Positions 17,088 to 26,708 of a stretch of 64,000 bases of DNA are shown one piece after another. A model generated the notes under the pieces. The model searched no databases, had not been told where the DNA came from, and saw only the letters and a list, made by a program, of their open reading frames with translations. The DNA lies in the NCBI GenBank assembly GCA_964345075.1, contig CAYFPS010000003.1:138279-202278 (forward strand), in the 5' to 3' direction. Position 1 is the stretch's first letter. Every line of letters begins with the position of its first letter. Position numbers and translations under genes: made by a program. Source of the DNA: CAYFPS01 sp964345075. GTDB lineage: Bacteria; CAIWAD01.

Positions 17088-18254
17088 ATGAACACAGTCA
17101 TTCTTCTGGTGCTGGACGGCGTTGGTGCGGGCGAATTGCCCGATGCCGCCGATTTCGGCGATGTTGGCGCCAATACGCTGGGCAACCTTGCGCGACATCA
17201 GTCAGGGCTTAAGCTTCCCACGCTGCAGAGTCTCGGACTGGGCAATATTCTGCCACTTGAGGGTGTTCCGCCAGTCGATCGTCCACTGGCCTCTTTTGGT
17301 CGCATGGCTGAAAAGAGCCGCGGCAAGGATTCGACTCTCGGGCACTGGGAACTGGCCGGCCTGATCACCGAACAGGCCCTGCCCGTCTACCCGAAGGGCT
17401 TCCCGCTCGAGCTGCTCGAGGCCTGGTGCAAGCGCTGCGAGCTGCCGGGCTGGCTGGGCAACATGCCCGCATCGGGAACGGATATTATTCGTGATCTGGG
17501 CAGCGAGCATGTGAAGAGCGGCAAGCCGATTGTCTACACCAGCGCGGACAGTGTCTTTCAGATTGCCGCGCACGAAGAAGTCATTCCGCTCGATCGTTTG
17601 TATCACCTCTGCGAGGTGGCCCGTGAACTGCTTGTCGGCGAGCACGCCGTGGCGCGTGTCATCGCCCGCCCATTCATTGGCAGTGAGGGCGCCTTTGAAC
17701 GCACGACCAACCGGCGCGACTTCAGTCTGGAGCCCTTTGGCCCGACCGCGCTGGACATGGTCGGTCAGGCCGGCGTTGAAGTGATCGCGATCGGCAAGAT
17801 CAAGGACCTCTTTGCCGGCATCGGCATTCATCGTCACCTGAAGAGCAAGGGCAATGCTGAAGGCATGGAAATGCTGATTCAGCTGCTTCAGGAGCCCCAT
17901 GATACTCGCCGCCTGATTCTGCTGAATCTGGTGGACTTTGACATGCTCTGGGGGCATCGGCTTGATCCCGTCGGTTTCAAGGGCGGACTCGAGGCCTTTG
18001 ACAAGCGCCTGCCCGATCTGCTCAAGGTGCTGGAAAGCGATGAACTGCTGATCATGACCGCCGATCACGGCAATGATCCCACCGGCAACAGTACCGATCA
18101 CAGTCGCGAATATGTGCCGCTGCTGGTTTACCAGAAAGATCAGGCCGGACGCGACCTGGGTACACGCGCCTGTTTTGCGGATGTGGCCACTTCCATCTGC
18201 GAGGCATTCGGTCTTGAAGGCCCATCCACGGGCAGGAGTTTTTTGGAAGCATAA
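17088..18254 (+). CDS. Phosphopentomutase
   Basis: It interconverts ribose-1- (or deoxyribose-1-) and 5-phosphate in nucleoside catabolism. It is an alkaline phosphatase-superfamily metalloenzyme: LLVLDGVGAGELPDA at the N-terminus, KDSTLGHWE around the phospho-accepting Thr, VYTSADSVFQIAAHE, VDFDMLWGHR and MTADHGNDP as metal ligands. The length (388) matches DeoB. I start at ATG 17088 after TAGGGG. It is followed by a deoxyhypusine synthase-like gene and two microcompartment vertex genes, an unusual setting. Confidence 0.94.
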   Translation: MNTVILLVLDGVGAGELPDAADFGDVGANTLGNLARHQSGLKLPTLQSLGLGNILPLEGVPPVDRPLASFGRMAEKSRGKDSTLGHWELAGLITEQALPVYPKGFPLELLEAWCKRCELPGWLGNMPASGTDIIRDLGSEHVKSGKPIVYTSADSVFQIAAHEEVIPLDRLYHLCEVARELLVGEHAVARVIARPFIGSEGAFERTTNRRDFSLEPFGPTALDMVGQAGVEVIAIGKIKDLFAGIGIHRHLKSKGNAEGMEMLIQLLQEPHDTRRLILLNLVDFDMLWGHRLDPVGFKGGLEAFDKRLPDLLKVLESDELLIMTADHGNDPTGNSTDHSREYVPLLVYQKDQAGRDLGTRACFADVATSICEAFGLEGPSTGRSFLEA

Positions 18255-18320
18255 GCGGCTTGGGCAGCTTGCGAGCCCTTTCGCCTTGTGACACATTGCT
18301 GGAAAGCACTCTGGAGGAAC

Positions 18321-19298
18321 ATGAGCACAAGTCCGGTTTCCGATTTTCTGCGGCACCACTACAGGCACTTCAACGCCGCCGCCCTGATTGACGCAGCCAA
18401 CGATTACACAGCCCATCTGGAAAAGGGCGGCAAAATGCTCGTGACCCTTGCCGGGGCCATGAGCACGGCCGAACTGGGATTGTCGCTGGCCGAGATGATT
18501 CGCCGTGACAAGGTGCACGCCATCTCCTGCACGGGTGCCAATCTGGAAGAAGATCTCTTCAACATGGTTGCGCACAACCACTATGTGCGTGTTCCGGGCT
18601 ACCGCGATCTGGGGCCGGCCGATGAGCAGGCGCTGCTGGAAAGGCACCTGAACCGTGTTACAGACACCTGCATTCCGGAGGAAGAAGCGATTCGCCGCCT
18701 GGAGCATGCCGTGCTGGACTTCTGGCAGGAAGCAGATCGCACCGGTCAGCGTTACCTGCCCCACGAATTCATGTACAAGCTGATTCGCAGCGGCGTGCTG
18801 GACGAGCATTATCAGATCGACCCAAAGGATTCCTGGCTGATCGCAGCCTGCGAAAAGAACCTGCCGATGGTGGTTCCCGGCTGGGAAGACAGCACGCTGG
18901 GCAACATCTTTGCCGCGCATTGCATCAAGGGTGATGTCAAGGATCCCCGCGTGATGCGTGGCGGCATTGAATACATGATGGAATTTGCCGGCTGGTACCG
19001 TGATACAGCGCCCGCCTCCTCCATCGGCTTCTTCCAGATTGGCGGCGGCATCGCGGGTGACTTCCCGATCTGTGTCGTGCCCATGCTGGAGCAGGATCTT
19101 GAAGAACACGACACGCCGCTCTGGGGCTATTTCTGCCAGATCAGCGACTCCACCACCAGCTACGGCTCATACAGCGGCGCCGTTCCCAATGAGAAGATCA
19201 CCTGGGGCAAGCTGGGACAGGACACGCCCAGGCATATCGTCGAATCCGATGCGACCACCGTGGCACCGCTGATTTTCGCACTGGTGATGGGACAGTAG
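18321..19298 (+). CDS. Deoxyhypusine synthase-like / homospermidine synthase enzyme
   Basis: A 325-residue NAD-dependent aminobutyl transferase-family protein starting at ATG 18321 after GGAGG. Family motifs include LAGAMSTAELG near the N-terminus, SCTGANLEEDLF, GGGIAGDFPICVVPM and GSYSGAVPNEKITWGKLG, where the Lys of WGK corresponds to the active-site lysine of human deoxyhypusine synthase. Bacteria lack eIF5A, and related bacterial enzymes make homospermidine from putrescine or spermidine, so a polyamine role is likely. It sits immediately upstream of two EutN/CcmL genes. Confidence 0.85.
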   Translation: MSTSPVSDFLRHHYRHFNAAALIDAANDYTAHLEKGGKMLVTLAGAMSTAELGLSLAEMIRRDKVHAISCTGANLEEDLFNMVAHNHYVRVPGYRDLGPADEQALLERHLNRVTDTCIPEEEAIRRLEHAVLDFWQEADRTGQRYLPHEFMYKLIRSGVLDEHYQIDPKDSWLIAACEKNLPMVVPGWEDSTLGNIFAAHCIKGDVKDPRVMRGGIEYMMEFAGWYRDTAPASSIGFFQIGGGIAGDFPICVVPMLEQDLEEHDTPLWGYFCQISDSTTSYGSYSGAVPNEKITWGKLGQDTPRHIVESDATTVAPLIFALVMGQ

Positions 19299-19307
19299 GA
19301 GGCTGCC

Positions 19308-19586
19308 ATGCTGCTGGGAAAAGTGATGGGAACTGTCTGGGCCACGCGCAAGGATCCCAAGTTGACGGGCCTCAAATTCCTCCTGGTCAAACATCTGGAT
19401 TTTGACCTGAGTGAGAAGCAGGCCTTCAGCGTAGCGGTGGACAGTGTGGGTGCGGGAGCGGGTGAAATCGTGCTCTGCGCCAGCGGCAGTTCGGCGCGCC
19501 TGACGGAATCAACCGAAGGCACACCCGTGGACACCGTGATCATGGCGATTGTGGATCGTGTGGATGTTCATGGGGGAGATCAGTGA
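19308..19586 (+). CDS. EutN/CcmL-family microcompartment vertex protein (BMC-P) 1
   Basis: A 92-residue protein with the N-terminal MLLGKVMGTVWATRKDPKLTGLKFLLVK typical of pentameric CcmL/EutN shell vertex proteins, and the late VDTVIMAIVDRVD strand. These pentamers cap the corners of bacterial microcompartments. The start follows GGAGG ten bases after the deoxyhypusine synthase stop, so the genes are cotranscribed. Its stop overlaps the GTG start of a second, diverged copy. No BMC-H hexamer gene is in the window. Confidence 0.86.
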   Translation: MLLGKVMGTVWATRKDPKLTGLKFLLVKHLDFDLSEKQAFSVAVDSVGAGAGEIVLCASGSSARLTESTEGTPVDTVIMAIVDRVDVHGGDQ

Positions 19587-19846
19587 ATCTGGCCCGTGTT
19601 GTCGGCAAGGTCTGGGCGACCCGCAAGGTAGCGACGCTGGAGAAGCTGAGCTTTCTTGTGATACAGCCTGTTGATGGTGACGACACGCCCAATGGTGATC
19701 GCCTTGCAGCCGTGGACATGCCGGGCTGCACGCAGGGGCAGCTGGTTTACTACGTAAGCTCCAAGGAAGCAGCCCTTCCCCTGAAGGAAGCCTTAAGCCC
19801 GGTGGATGCGACGATTGTGGGAATTGTCGATCACGTGGATCGCTGA
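19583..19846 (+). CDS. EutN/CcmL-family microcompartment vertex protein (BMC-P) 2
   Basis: An 87-residue paralogue of the preceding gene starting at GTG 19583 (overlap GTGA). It shares LARVVGKVWATRK, the LSFLVIQPVD strand, GQLVYYVSSKEAA in the position of the GEIVLCASGSSA loop, and VDATIVGIVDHVD at the end. Two distinct pentamer genes in tandem suggest vertices with different roles or a heteropentamer. A dispersed 8-mer encodes Val-Ile-Gln in the core strand. Confidence 0.86.
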   Translation: MNLARVVGKVWATRKVATLEKLSFLVIQPVDGDDTPNGDRLAAVDMPGCTQGQLVYYVSSKEAALPLKEALSPVDATIVGIVDHVDR

Positions 19847-20320
19847 TCAGGCGGCGCCGGAGAGCTTGATTCGTTTGACGAGCAGCACGTGGGTTCCGCT
19901 TTCGTCGTGATTCACCTGCACCTCGTCCATCAGGTGGCGAATGATCAACATGCCGCGACCTGATTCGGCCAGCAGGCTTTCGGGCAGGTCCGATTCGCCG
20001 GCAGGGTGTTCTTCGGCAAAACGATCATGCCCCCGGTCGCTGATGGAAAGGCTGAGTTCACTGACATCATCCAGCTGCTTCAGGCGCGCCAGTACACGCA
20101 CGGGAAGCTCCCGTTGCAGGCGGTTGCCGTGGTAGATGGCATTGTTGACGGCCTCGGTTCCGGCAATAATCAGATCGCCGGTCAGGTCCTCATCCAGCCC
20201 CAGCTCGCGAGCAAGCTCGGTCAGAAAGCCCTCGACCTGATGGATGGCCGCCGGTTCGGATGGAATGCTCAGTTCTCGTTCCATAAGCGCAATCTTAACA
20301 ATCCTGCGCTGTTCTGTCAT
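19847..20320 (-). CDS. RsbW-like anti-sigma/serine kinase ATPase domain protein
   Basis: A 157-residue GHKL ATPase-fold protein. The N box is in AGTEAVNNAIYHGN and the G1/G2 boxes in SISDRGHD and SGRGMLIIRHLMDEV, matching the RsbW/SpoIIAB serine kinase family that binds sigma factors or phosphorylates an STAS antagonist. It is convergent with the BMC genes (no gap) and divergent from the M1 peptidase gene. The partner STAS protein and sigma factor are not in the window. Confidence 0.85.
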   Translation of the reverse strand: MTEQRRIVKIALMERELSIPSEPAAIHQVEGFLTELARELGLDEDLTGDLIIAGTEAVNNAIYHGNRLQRELPVRVLARLKQLDDVSELSLSISDRGHDRFAEEHPAGESDLPESLLAESGRGMLIIRHLMDEVQVNHDESGTHVLLVKRIKLSGAA

Positions 20321-20349
20321 CGCTTAATTGGATGCAAGGAAAGACGACC

Positions 20350-22535
20350 ATGATGCGGATTCTCGCCCCCCTGCTGCTTGCGGCTATGACGGCAAGCGCC
20401 CAGCCCACTGTTCAACCTGCGCCGGAAGACGAGCACCTTGAGGCCTGGTACAAGCAGCACTTAAGCGCTGCCTGGTCCAGACTCGAGAGTCGCGACAGCC
20501 GCCTTTCCGGCAACTGGGACTGGGTCTGGGCTGAGCTGGACCTGGAGCCGGATCTGAGCGACGCCTCGCTCGTGGCCAGCGCCGAGTTCTGTTTTCGTTC
20601 CATGGCAAATGGGCAGCAGCAGCTGGAAGTCGACTTTCTCTCCAACATGATCATCGACAATCTGAGTGGGGCAGAGAGCTGGACCCACCAGAACGATATT
20701 CTGACCCTGACGCTTTCGCAGCCCGCCGACAGTCTGGAGCTGGTCTGCTTCAATCTGGATTATCATGGAACCCCTCAGGTGGTTGGTTTTGGCTCCTGGG
20801 ATCTTTCCGAACATGCCGGTGCGCCGGTTCTGAGCACGCTTTCCGAGCCGGAGGGAGCCCGCAGCTGGTGGCCCTGCCGTGATACACCACTGGACAAGGC
20901 CGACAGTCTGCGCGTCATGATTACTGTGCCTGTGGGCTTTGTCGGCACATCCAATGGCGCGCTGGAGGCAGTGGATACGCTGGCCACAGGCCTTCGCTAC
21001 AGCTGGTTCGAAGGTCATCCGATCACAACCTATCTGGTTTCGCTGGCGATCAGCAACTATGTCCTGCTGGAAGACAGCTATGTATCACAGGATGGTCAGA
21101 CGATCATGCCCATCATGCACTATGTCTTTCCGGAAGATGCGGCTGATGCGGCGATTGATTTTGATGTTACCGTGCCCATGCTGGACTTTTATTCCGGCNN
21201 NNNNNNNNGTACCCCTTTGTGGACGAGAAATACGGCCACAGCGAGTTTCCCTGGGGTGGCGGTATGGAACATCAGTGTAACACGAGCTATGGTGCACCGC
21301 TGATCCGTGGTGATCACGCCTACGATCGCATTGTCGCTCACGAGCTGGCCCATCAGTGGTGGGGCGACATGATCACCTGCGCCACCTGGCAGGATATCTG
21401 GCTGAATGAAGGCTTTGCCACCTACTCCGAAGCTCTCTGGGCCGAGTACACAGGGGGCGGACACGCCGCGCTGGTCAGCTTCATGAACAGCCGCTGTTAT
21501 GTGACGGATCCTTCAGGCCCGATCTACGATCCGCCCTCGACCTTCAATTCAAACACGGTCTACCGCAAGGGCGCCTGGCTGATGCACATGCTGCGTGGAC
21601 AGCTGGGGGATGCAGCATTTTTTCAAATGCTGAGCGACTGGGGCACTTCAGAGTTCCAGTATGCCAGCGCCACCAGCCAGCAGTTCATCGATCATGTCGC
21701 ACTGTATACGGCGCGGGAGCTGGATGGCCTGTGGAACGGCTACCTTTACGGCCTCAATCGTCCCAGTTATGTCTTCGACTGGAATGCCCGCGAGATTGCC
21801 GGGCAGCCAGCCATCGAGATCCTGCTGGAGCAGCAGCAGAGTCAGGCGGCCTTTGATCTGTACTTGCCCTTTGCTGTCACACAGAGCGGCGGCACACAGG
21901 CGATCACGGTGCGAAACAGCCTGCGTTCGGAGAATCTTCTTGTTGCACTGGACGAAGCAGCGCTGGGGCTGGCCCTTGATCCGAATGATTGGCTGCTGGA
22001 AGAGCATCAGACAGGCATGCCGGCTGCAACCATCGCTGCCTTTGCCGGCAGGCTGAAACGCGCGAGCGGTAGCTGGGCTGGTCCGGAGGTAGAGTTAAGA
22101 CTTTTGCAGGAGGGCTTGCCCGCCGGTAGCTGGCTAGACTGTGATACAAGCGGTCTGTTTTACTTGCGACCGGCGCTGGACCTGCCCGGATGGGTTGAGG
22201 CTGCAGACCTTCAGCTGGAAGCACGAACAACAGATGGCGAGAGCCTGCTGCTGGATCTGCCTGCACCCAGCGTGGACTGGAACAACCTGGGCGAACTGCA
22301 GCTTCATGTATCACGCCCTTTTCTTGGCATCAGCCAGGCTGCCGGGCAATTGCTGCTTGAATGGACAGCCATGCCCTCTGCAACGGAGTACAGGGTGGAA
22401 GAGCTGGTGAACGGTAACTGGCAGACGCTTGTCTTCACGCTGGAGAACAGCTTGCAGCTGCAGGCCACAGCAAATCTGGGCCAATACAGGGTAGTCGCCC
22501 TGCTGCCCGATGGACGGGAGCGAATCCTGCCGTGA
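20350..22535 (+). CDS. Secreted M1-family aminopeptidase (split by gap)
   Basis: It starts at ATG 20350 after AAGGA, with a signal peptide ([10 protein letters not shown]). It has the M1 exopeptidase motif as GGGMEHQ, the zinc site [10 protein letters not shown] and NEGFATYSE (HExxH-x18-E), then a long C-terminal region without a sorting domain. A 10-N gap at 21199-21208 breaks the frame; adding one base would join YSG directly to YPFVDEKYG as the family expects, so the gene is almost certainly intact. The product is an extracytoplasmic peptidase releasing N-terminal residues. Its stop overlaps the GTG start of the ABC-F gene. Confidence 0.85.
21199..21208. other. Assembly gap (10 N)
   Basis: It lies inside the M1 peptidase gene. 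Family homology predicts 11 missing bases (four residues plus one wobble position). Confidence 0.95.
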
Positions 22536-24508
22536 TACAATGCTCCAATCTTGAAGTCCGCTTTCCGGACAAGGTTCTTTTCAGCCAGCTGAACTGGCGC
22601 ATTCTGCCCGGGCAGCGCATCGGCCTTGTTGGCGACAACGGTGTAGGCAAAACCACGCTGATGAAGATTCTGGCCGGCGAGCTGGAAGCGGGCGAGGGCA
22701 GCATCCACAAGGCGCCGCGCATCAGCATCGGCTACCTCTCGCAGACCTTCAGCTTTTCCTCCGACAAGCCTCTGACCGAACTTGTGCTGGAAGCCGCCGG
22801 CGATATTCGCGCCATGGAAGAAGAAATCAAGCGAACCCAGCAGGCACTGGGTGCCGAGGGCCTTTCGGCAGAAGACCAGCAGGGGCTGCTGACCCATCTG
22901 GGCCATTTGCAGGACCGCTTTGAACATCTGGATGGCTACCGGCTGGAGGCAGAGGCCAAGCAGATTCTGCAGGGACTGGGCTTTCGCCCGCAGGATCTGG
23001 AAGAGCCGCTCAGCAGCTTTTCCGGAGGCTGGCAGATGCGCGCCGCCATGGCCCGACTGCTGCTATCCAGCCCAGACCTGCTGCTTTTGGACGAGCCCAC
23101 CAACCATCTGGATGTGGATGCGCTGGAGTGGCTCGAGCGCTACCTGAAGGGCTACGAAGGCACGGTGATTGTCATCTCCCACGACCGCTTCTTTCTGGAT
23201 CGGGTGGTCGGGCGCATCGCCGAGATTGCGCTGGGACGGCTGAAGGAATACCCCGGCAGCTACAGTGAATACCGGCGGCGCAAGGAAGAAGACCGCGAGC
23301 GCGCCAAGGCCGAGTACCTGCAGATCAAGGAACGCATGCAGGAGCTTGAGCGCTTCATCGAGCGCTTTCGCTACAAGGCGAGCAAGGCCAGCCAGGTGCA
23401 GAGCCGCGTCAAGATGCTCGAGAAAATGCAACTGCCCGAAATCGAGCAGGAGACAAAGGGTCTGCAGTTTCACTTTCCTGCCTGTGAAAGATCCGGCGAC
23501 ATCGTGCTGGAAGCCAGGGATGTGGCCATGGATTATGGTCGTGGCCCCGTTTTCAGCGGACTGGATCTTACAATCAAGCGGGGCGAGCGCGTTGCGCTTG
23601 TCGGACCCAATGGCGCAGGCAAGTCCACACTGGTGCGCCTGATTTCCGGCCTGATGCAGCCCACTTCCGGGCAGCTCAAGCTTGGTCACAAGGTCGAGCT
23701 GGATGTCTACACGCAGGAAGTGGAAGACCGCATGAACGGCCAGAACAGTGTGCTGGATGAGCTGACAACCCACAACAAGGGTCTGGGACAGACCGAACTG
23801 CGCGGGCTGCTTGGCTGCTTTCTGTTCAGCGGCGACTCCGTTTTCAAGAAGGTGGAGGTCCTGAGTGGCGGCGAGAAAAGCCGTCTGGCGGTAGCGGGCC
23901 TGCTTCTGGAAAAATCCAATTTTCTGGTTCTGGATGAGCCGACCAACCATCTGGATCTGAAAGCCAAGGACATGTTGCAGCGGGCGCTGGCTGATTTCGG
24001 CGGGACGGTACTGGTTGTATCACACGATCGCTACTTCCTGGACGGTGTGGTCGATCGCGTGCTGGAGCTCCGTGAGGGCGGCCTGATCGACCGGCCGGGC
24101 AATTACAGCGAATTCCTTGCCTGGCGCGAAGAGCTTGAGCAGAAAGCTCGCCTGGAAACCGGCGCGCAGAAAGTGATTCAGGCCAGCCAGACAGGGAGCG
24201 AAAAGCCACGCAGCCGTGAGGATCGCAAGCGGGCCACAGAGGAGAAGATCCGGCGTGGTCGCATTCTGCGCGAAATCGAGACACGCGCCGGCAAGCTGGA
24301 AGAGAAAATCGCCCAGCAGGAATCACGCATGAAGGTGCTTGAGGAAGAGCTGGTTCGTGAGGAAGTTTATTCCAATGCAGAAAAAATGAAACGCTACAGC
24401 ACAGAGTACGCCAAACTGCGCGATGCCTTGCCGGATCTTTATGAATCCTGGGAGCAGGCGCTGGAAGAACTTGAGCGTACGAAGCTGGAACTGGAGGCTG
24501 CATCATGA
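22532..24508 (+). CDS. ABC-F family ATPase (Uup/EttA type)
   Basis: A 658-residue soluble protein with two ABC ATPase domains and no membrane segments, the architecture of ribosome-associated ABC-F translation factors. Walker A motifs are GDNGVGKTT (34-42) and GPNGAGKST (near 360). Signature motifs are [10 protein letters not shown] and LSGGEKSR; both LDEPTNHLD Walker B motifs are intact. The linker of about 80 charged residues and a coiled-coil C-terminus (about 575-655) match the YheS/Uup group. The GTG start is itself the first codon of a dispersed 8-mer and overlaps the previous stop. Confidence 0.93.
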   Translation: MIQCSNLEVRFPDKVLFSQLNWRILPGQRIGLVGDNGVGKTTLMKILAGELEAGEGSIHKAPRISIGYLSQTFSFSSDKPLTELVLEAAGDIRAMEEEIKRTQQALGAEGLSAEDQQGLLTHLGHLQDRFEHLDGYRLEAEAKQILQGLGFRPQDLEEPLSSFSGGWQMRAAMARLLLSSPDLLLLDEPTNHLDVDALEWLERYLKGYEGTVIVISHDRFFLDRVVGRIAEIALGRLKEYPGSYSEYRRRKEEDRERAKAEYLQIKERMQELERFIERFRYKASKASQVQSRVKMLEKMQLPEIEQETKGLQFHFPACERSGDIVLEARDVAMDYGRGPVFSGLDLTIKRGERVALVGPNGAGKSTLVRLISGLMQPTSGQLKLGHKVELDVYTQEVEDRMNGQNSVLDELTTHNKGLGQTELRGLLGCFLFSGDSVFKKVEVLSGGEKSRLAVAGLLLEKSNFLVLDEPTNHLDLKAKDMLQRALADFGGTVLVVSHDRYFLDGVVDRVLELREGGLIDRPGNYSEFLAWREELEQKARLETGAQKVIQASQTGSEKPRSREDRKRATEEKIRRGRILREIETRAGKLEEKIAQQESRMKVLEEELVREEVYSNAEKMKRYSTEYAKLRDALPDLYESWEQALEELERTKLELEAAS

Positions 24509-26253
24509 AGAAATTTCTCCTTGGAGTCCTGGTTGGAGTCCTGCTGCTGATCATGCTTGTTGTCGGCGGTGGAATTGCCCTTGTATCACAAATTGGCGGC
24601 GGCAGTGAAGAGCTTTCTGGCACTTACCTGCTGGAGCTTGGCTGGTCGGATACGCTGCCCGGTCATCAAGTGGATCCGATTGAAGCCGGAATGGATGCCC
24701 CCGTTGCGCTGAGCACGCTTTCCGAGGCTTTGCGTCAGGCGGCAAAGGATCCGCTGATCGCCGGTGTGCTCATCCAGAAAAATCTGGGGATCAGCCGCGA
24801 GTACTTGCAGGAACTCAAGGAGCCCCTTTTGGAACTGAAGCGGGCTGGCAAACCGATTTTCGCTCATCTGGAACTTGGAGCCGGTAGCGGTTACCTGCTT
24901 GCAGCTGCTGCCGATCAGCTGTCGATCAGTGCTTCCAGCGCCGGTGGCCTTAGTTACACCGGCCCGGTGCTCGGCTCCTTTTACATGAAAGAAGCACTGG
25001 ACAAGCTGGGCATTCGCATGCATGTGCTGCATGAGGGCGAGGCCAAGGGCTATGGCGAACAGTACACGCTGAATGAAATGAGCCCGGCCGTGCGTGAAAA
25101 CCTGATGGCCCTGATGCAGGCTTACTACGAGCTGGATCTTCGCTGGCTGTCCGAAATGCGCGATGTGGAGCTTTCCCGCTTGAAGGCCGAACTGGAGCGT
25201 GAAGATCGCCTCTTCTTTACTCCCTCACAGGCACTGGAAGCAGGTCTGGTGGACCGGCTTGAATCACGGGATTCCTGGCTGAGCAATCTGGAAGAGCAAT
25301 TCCCTGATGCCAAACGAATCAGTCTTGCCAAGTGGATGAGCCACCTTAACCCGCAGGATCCCTTCGCCCGGGACAAGAAGATCAATCCGGAAGACCACAT
25401 CGCCGTGCTCTGGGCCGAAGGCGCCATTCAGCCCGGCAAAAACAAAAGCGGTCAGGTAGCCATTCACTCCATCACCATGATGGAACAGATTCGCGAGCTG
25501 AAGGAAGCCGAGAGCGTCAAGGGCGTGATTCTGCGCGTGGAAAGCCCCGGCGGAAGTGCGCTGGCATGTGAAGAAATCTATCTGGCCCTTGGTGAACTGG
25601 CGGAAACCAAGCCGCTCTGGACTTCCATGGGCCGTGTCGCGGCTTCTGGCGGTTACTATATCAGCCTGCCCGCCGAGACCATCTACCTGAATCCGTCGAC
25701 GGTTGTGGGCAGCATCGGTGTGGTTGGCATGATTCCCGAACTGGGTGAACTCTACGACAAGCTGGGCCTGCATTATCAGCAGTTCGGTCTGACGCCAATG
25801 GGCAACCTGAGTCAGGCGGCTGATTCCTTTACTCCCGCGCAGCTGGATCTGATCAGCGCCTCGATGGGCCATGTTTATCAGGAGTTCCGCGCACATGTGG
25901 CCGACCATCGTCCGGTCAATCCGGATGAATACAAGGTCTGGGCAGAAGGTCGTGTCTTCCCAGGTCTGAAGGGAATCGAGCTCAAGCTTGCCGACCGCGC
26001 GGGCACGCTGGAAGACTGCCTGCTGGCCTTCCAGACGGAGAAGGAGCTGGCTGATCTTCCCGTGGAACACTACCCGCGGCAGAAGAATCTGTTCGACCAG
26101 ATTTTCTCCGGCGAACTCAATCCGCGTGACCTGCTGCCCGGTGCAAGTCTTGCCAGCAGGGCCGAAGAGCTTGTGGAAGAAGCCGGGCGAAGCCTGGAGC
26201 TGGATCCCTCCACGCAGCTGCGTATGGAATGGCCCTTCAAGCTCATCGACTAA
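24505..26253 (+). CDS. Signal peptide peptidase SppA, long form
   Basis: A 582-residue, double-domain (67K-type) S49 membrane serine protease that degrades cleaved signal peptides. It has an N-terminal transmembrane helix (4-30). The catalytic Lys is K181 in GEAKGYGE and the Ser is S381 in AASGGYYIS, the Ser/Lys dyad of this family. The start overlaps the ABC-F stop (ATGA). A strong terminator follows. Confidence 0.92.
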   Translation: MKKFLLGVLVGVLLLIMLVVGGGIALVSQIGGGSEELSGTYLLELGWSDTLPGHQVDPIEAGMDAPVALSTLSEALRQAAKDPLIAGVLIQKNLGISREYLQELKEPLLELKRAGKPIFAHLELGAGSGYLLAAAADQLSISASSAGGLSYTGPVLGSFYMKEALDKLGIRMHVLHEGEAKGYGEQYTLNEMSPAVRENLMALMQAYYELDLRWLSEMRDVELSRLKAELEREDRLFFTPSQALEAGLVDRLESRDSWLSNLEEQFPDAKRISLAKWMSHLNPQDPFARDKKINPEDHIAVLWAEGAIQPGKNKSGQVAIHSITMMEQIRELKEAESVKGVILRVESPGGSALACEEIYLALGELAETKPLWTSMGRVAASGGYYISLPAETIYLNPSTVVGSIGVVGMIPELGELYDKLGLHYQQFGLTPMGNLSQAADSFTPAQLDLISASMGHVYQEFRAHVADHRPVNPDEYKVWAEGRVFPGLKGIELKLADRAGTLEDCLLAFQTEKELADLPVEHYPRQKNLFDQIFSGELNPRDLLPGASLASRAEELVEEAGRSLELDPSTQLRMEWPFKLID

Positions 26254-26275
26254 GTGCGAATACAGCCATTCAACA

Positions 26276-26309
26276 AAGGCCCTGCGCAGCAAATTCGCAG
26301 GGCCTTTTT
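26276..26309 (+). terminator. Intrinsic terminator after sppA
   Basis: An 11-bp perfect stem AAGGCCCTGCG/CGCAGGGCCTT with a nine-base loop and a TTTTTC tail. Confidence 0.92.
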
Positions 26310-26353
26310 CAAGCTATTTGACAGGCTGCCGATATCCTTGGGCAGGAGGACCC

Positions 26354-26644
26354 ATGGAACACGGAAGCATCCTTGCACAGACAGATCAGAACGAACAAGT
26401 GCTGCGCCTTTCCGGCGGCAAGGTCGTTCTTGGACTGGGCTCCGTGATGCTGCCGATGAATCGCAACAGTCTGGGTCGGCTTGAAAAGCTGGTCAGCAAG
26501 CTGGGCCGTGAGCTTCCGCCTGCCGAAAGCGATCTCGCCTACATCCACTGCGATCCCTATGTGATACGCCTCAGCCGTGATTCAGCCAGCCGCATTTCCC
26601 GCATGCTGCTTGAAGCCCTGCGCAGGCTGCCTTCCGACAACTGA
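26354..26644 (+). CDS. Conserved-looking small protein, unknown function
   Basis: A 96-residue protein starting at ATG 26354 after AGGAGG. It is soluble, with an N-terminal beta-rich half (QVLRLSGGKVVLGLGSVMLP) and a helical C-terminus rich in Leu and Arg. I do not recognise the family. It lies alone between the sppA terminator and the yebC promoter region. Confidence 0.7.
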   Translation: MEHGSILAQTDQNEQVLRLSGGKVVLGLGSVMLPMNRNSLGRLEKLVSKLGRELPPAESDLAYIHCDPYVIRLSRDSASRISRMLLEALRRLPSDN

Positions 26645-26669
26645 AGCGCTTTTCCCGCCCGTCATTTGC

Positions 26670-26675
26670 TACCTT
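26670..26675 (+). promoter_or_regulatory. TACCTT -10-like element before yebC
   Basis: TTTGCTACCTTCGCC, 34 bases before the ATG at 26709, with an extended-10-like TG one base upstream. Confidence 0.45.
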
Positions 26676-26708
26676 CGCCCTTTTCCAACAAGTCTTAGCG
26701 GAGGCGGC

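Noticed and set aside
17202..19109. A 635-codon open frame on the - strand
   Set aside because: It lies antisense to deoB and the deoxyhypusine synthase gene, both with intact family motifs and ribosome-binding sites. Long antisense frames follow from GC-rich codon usage; its product has no recognisable motif.
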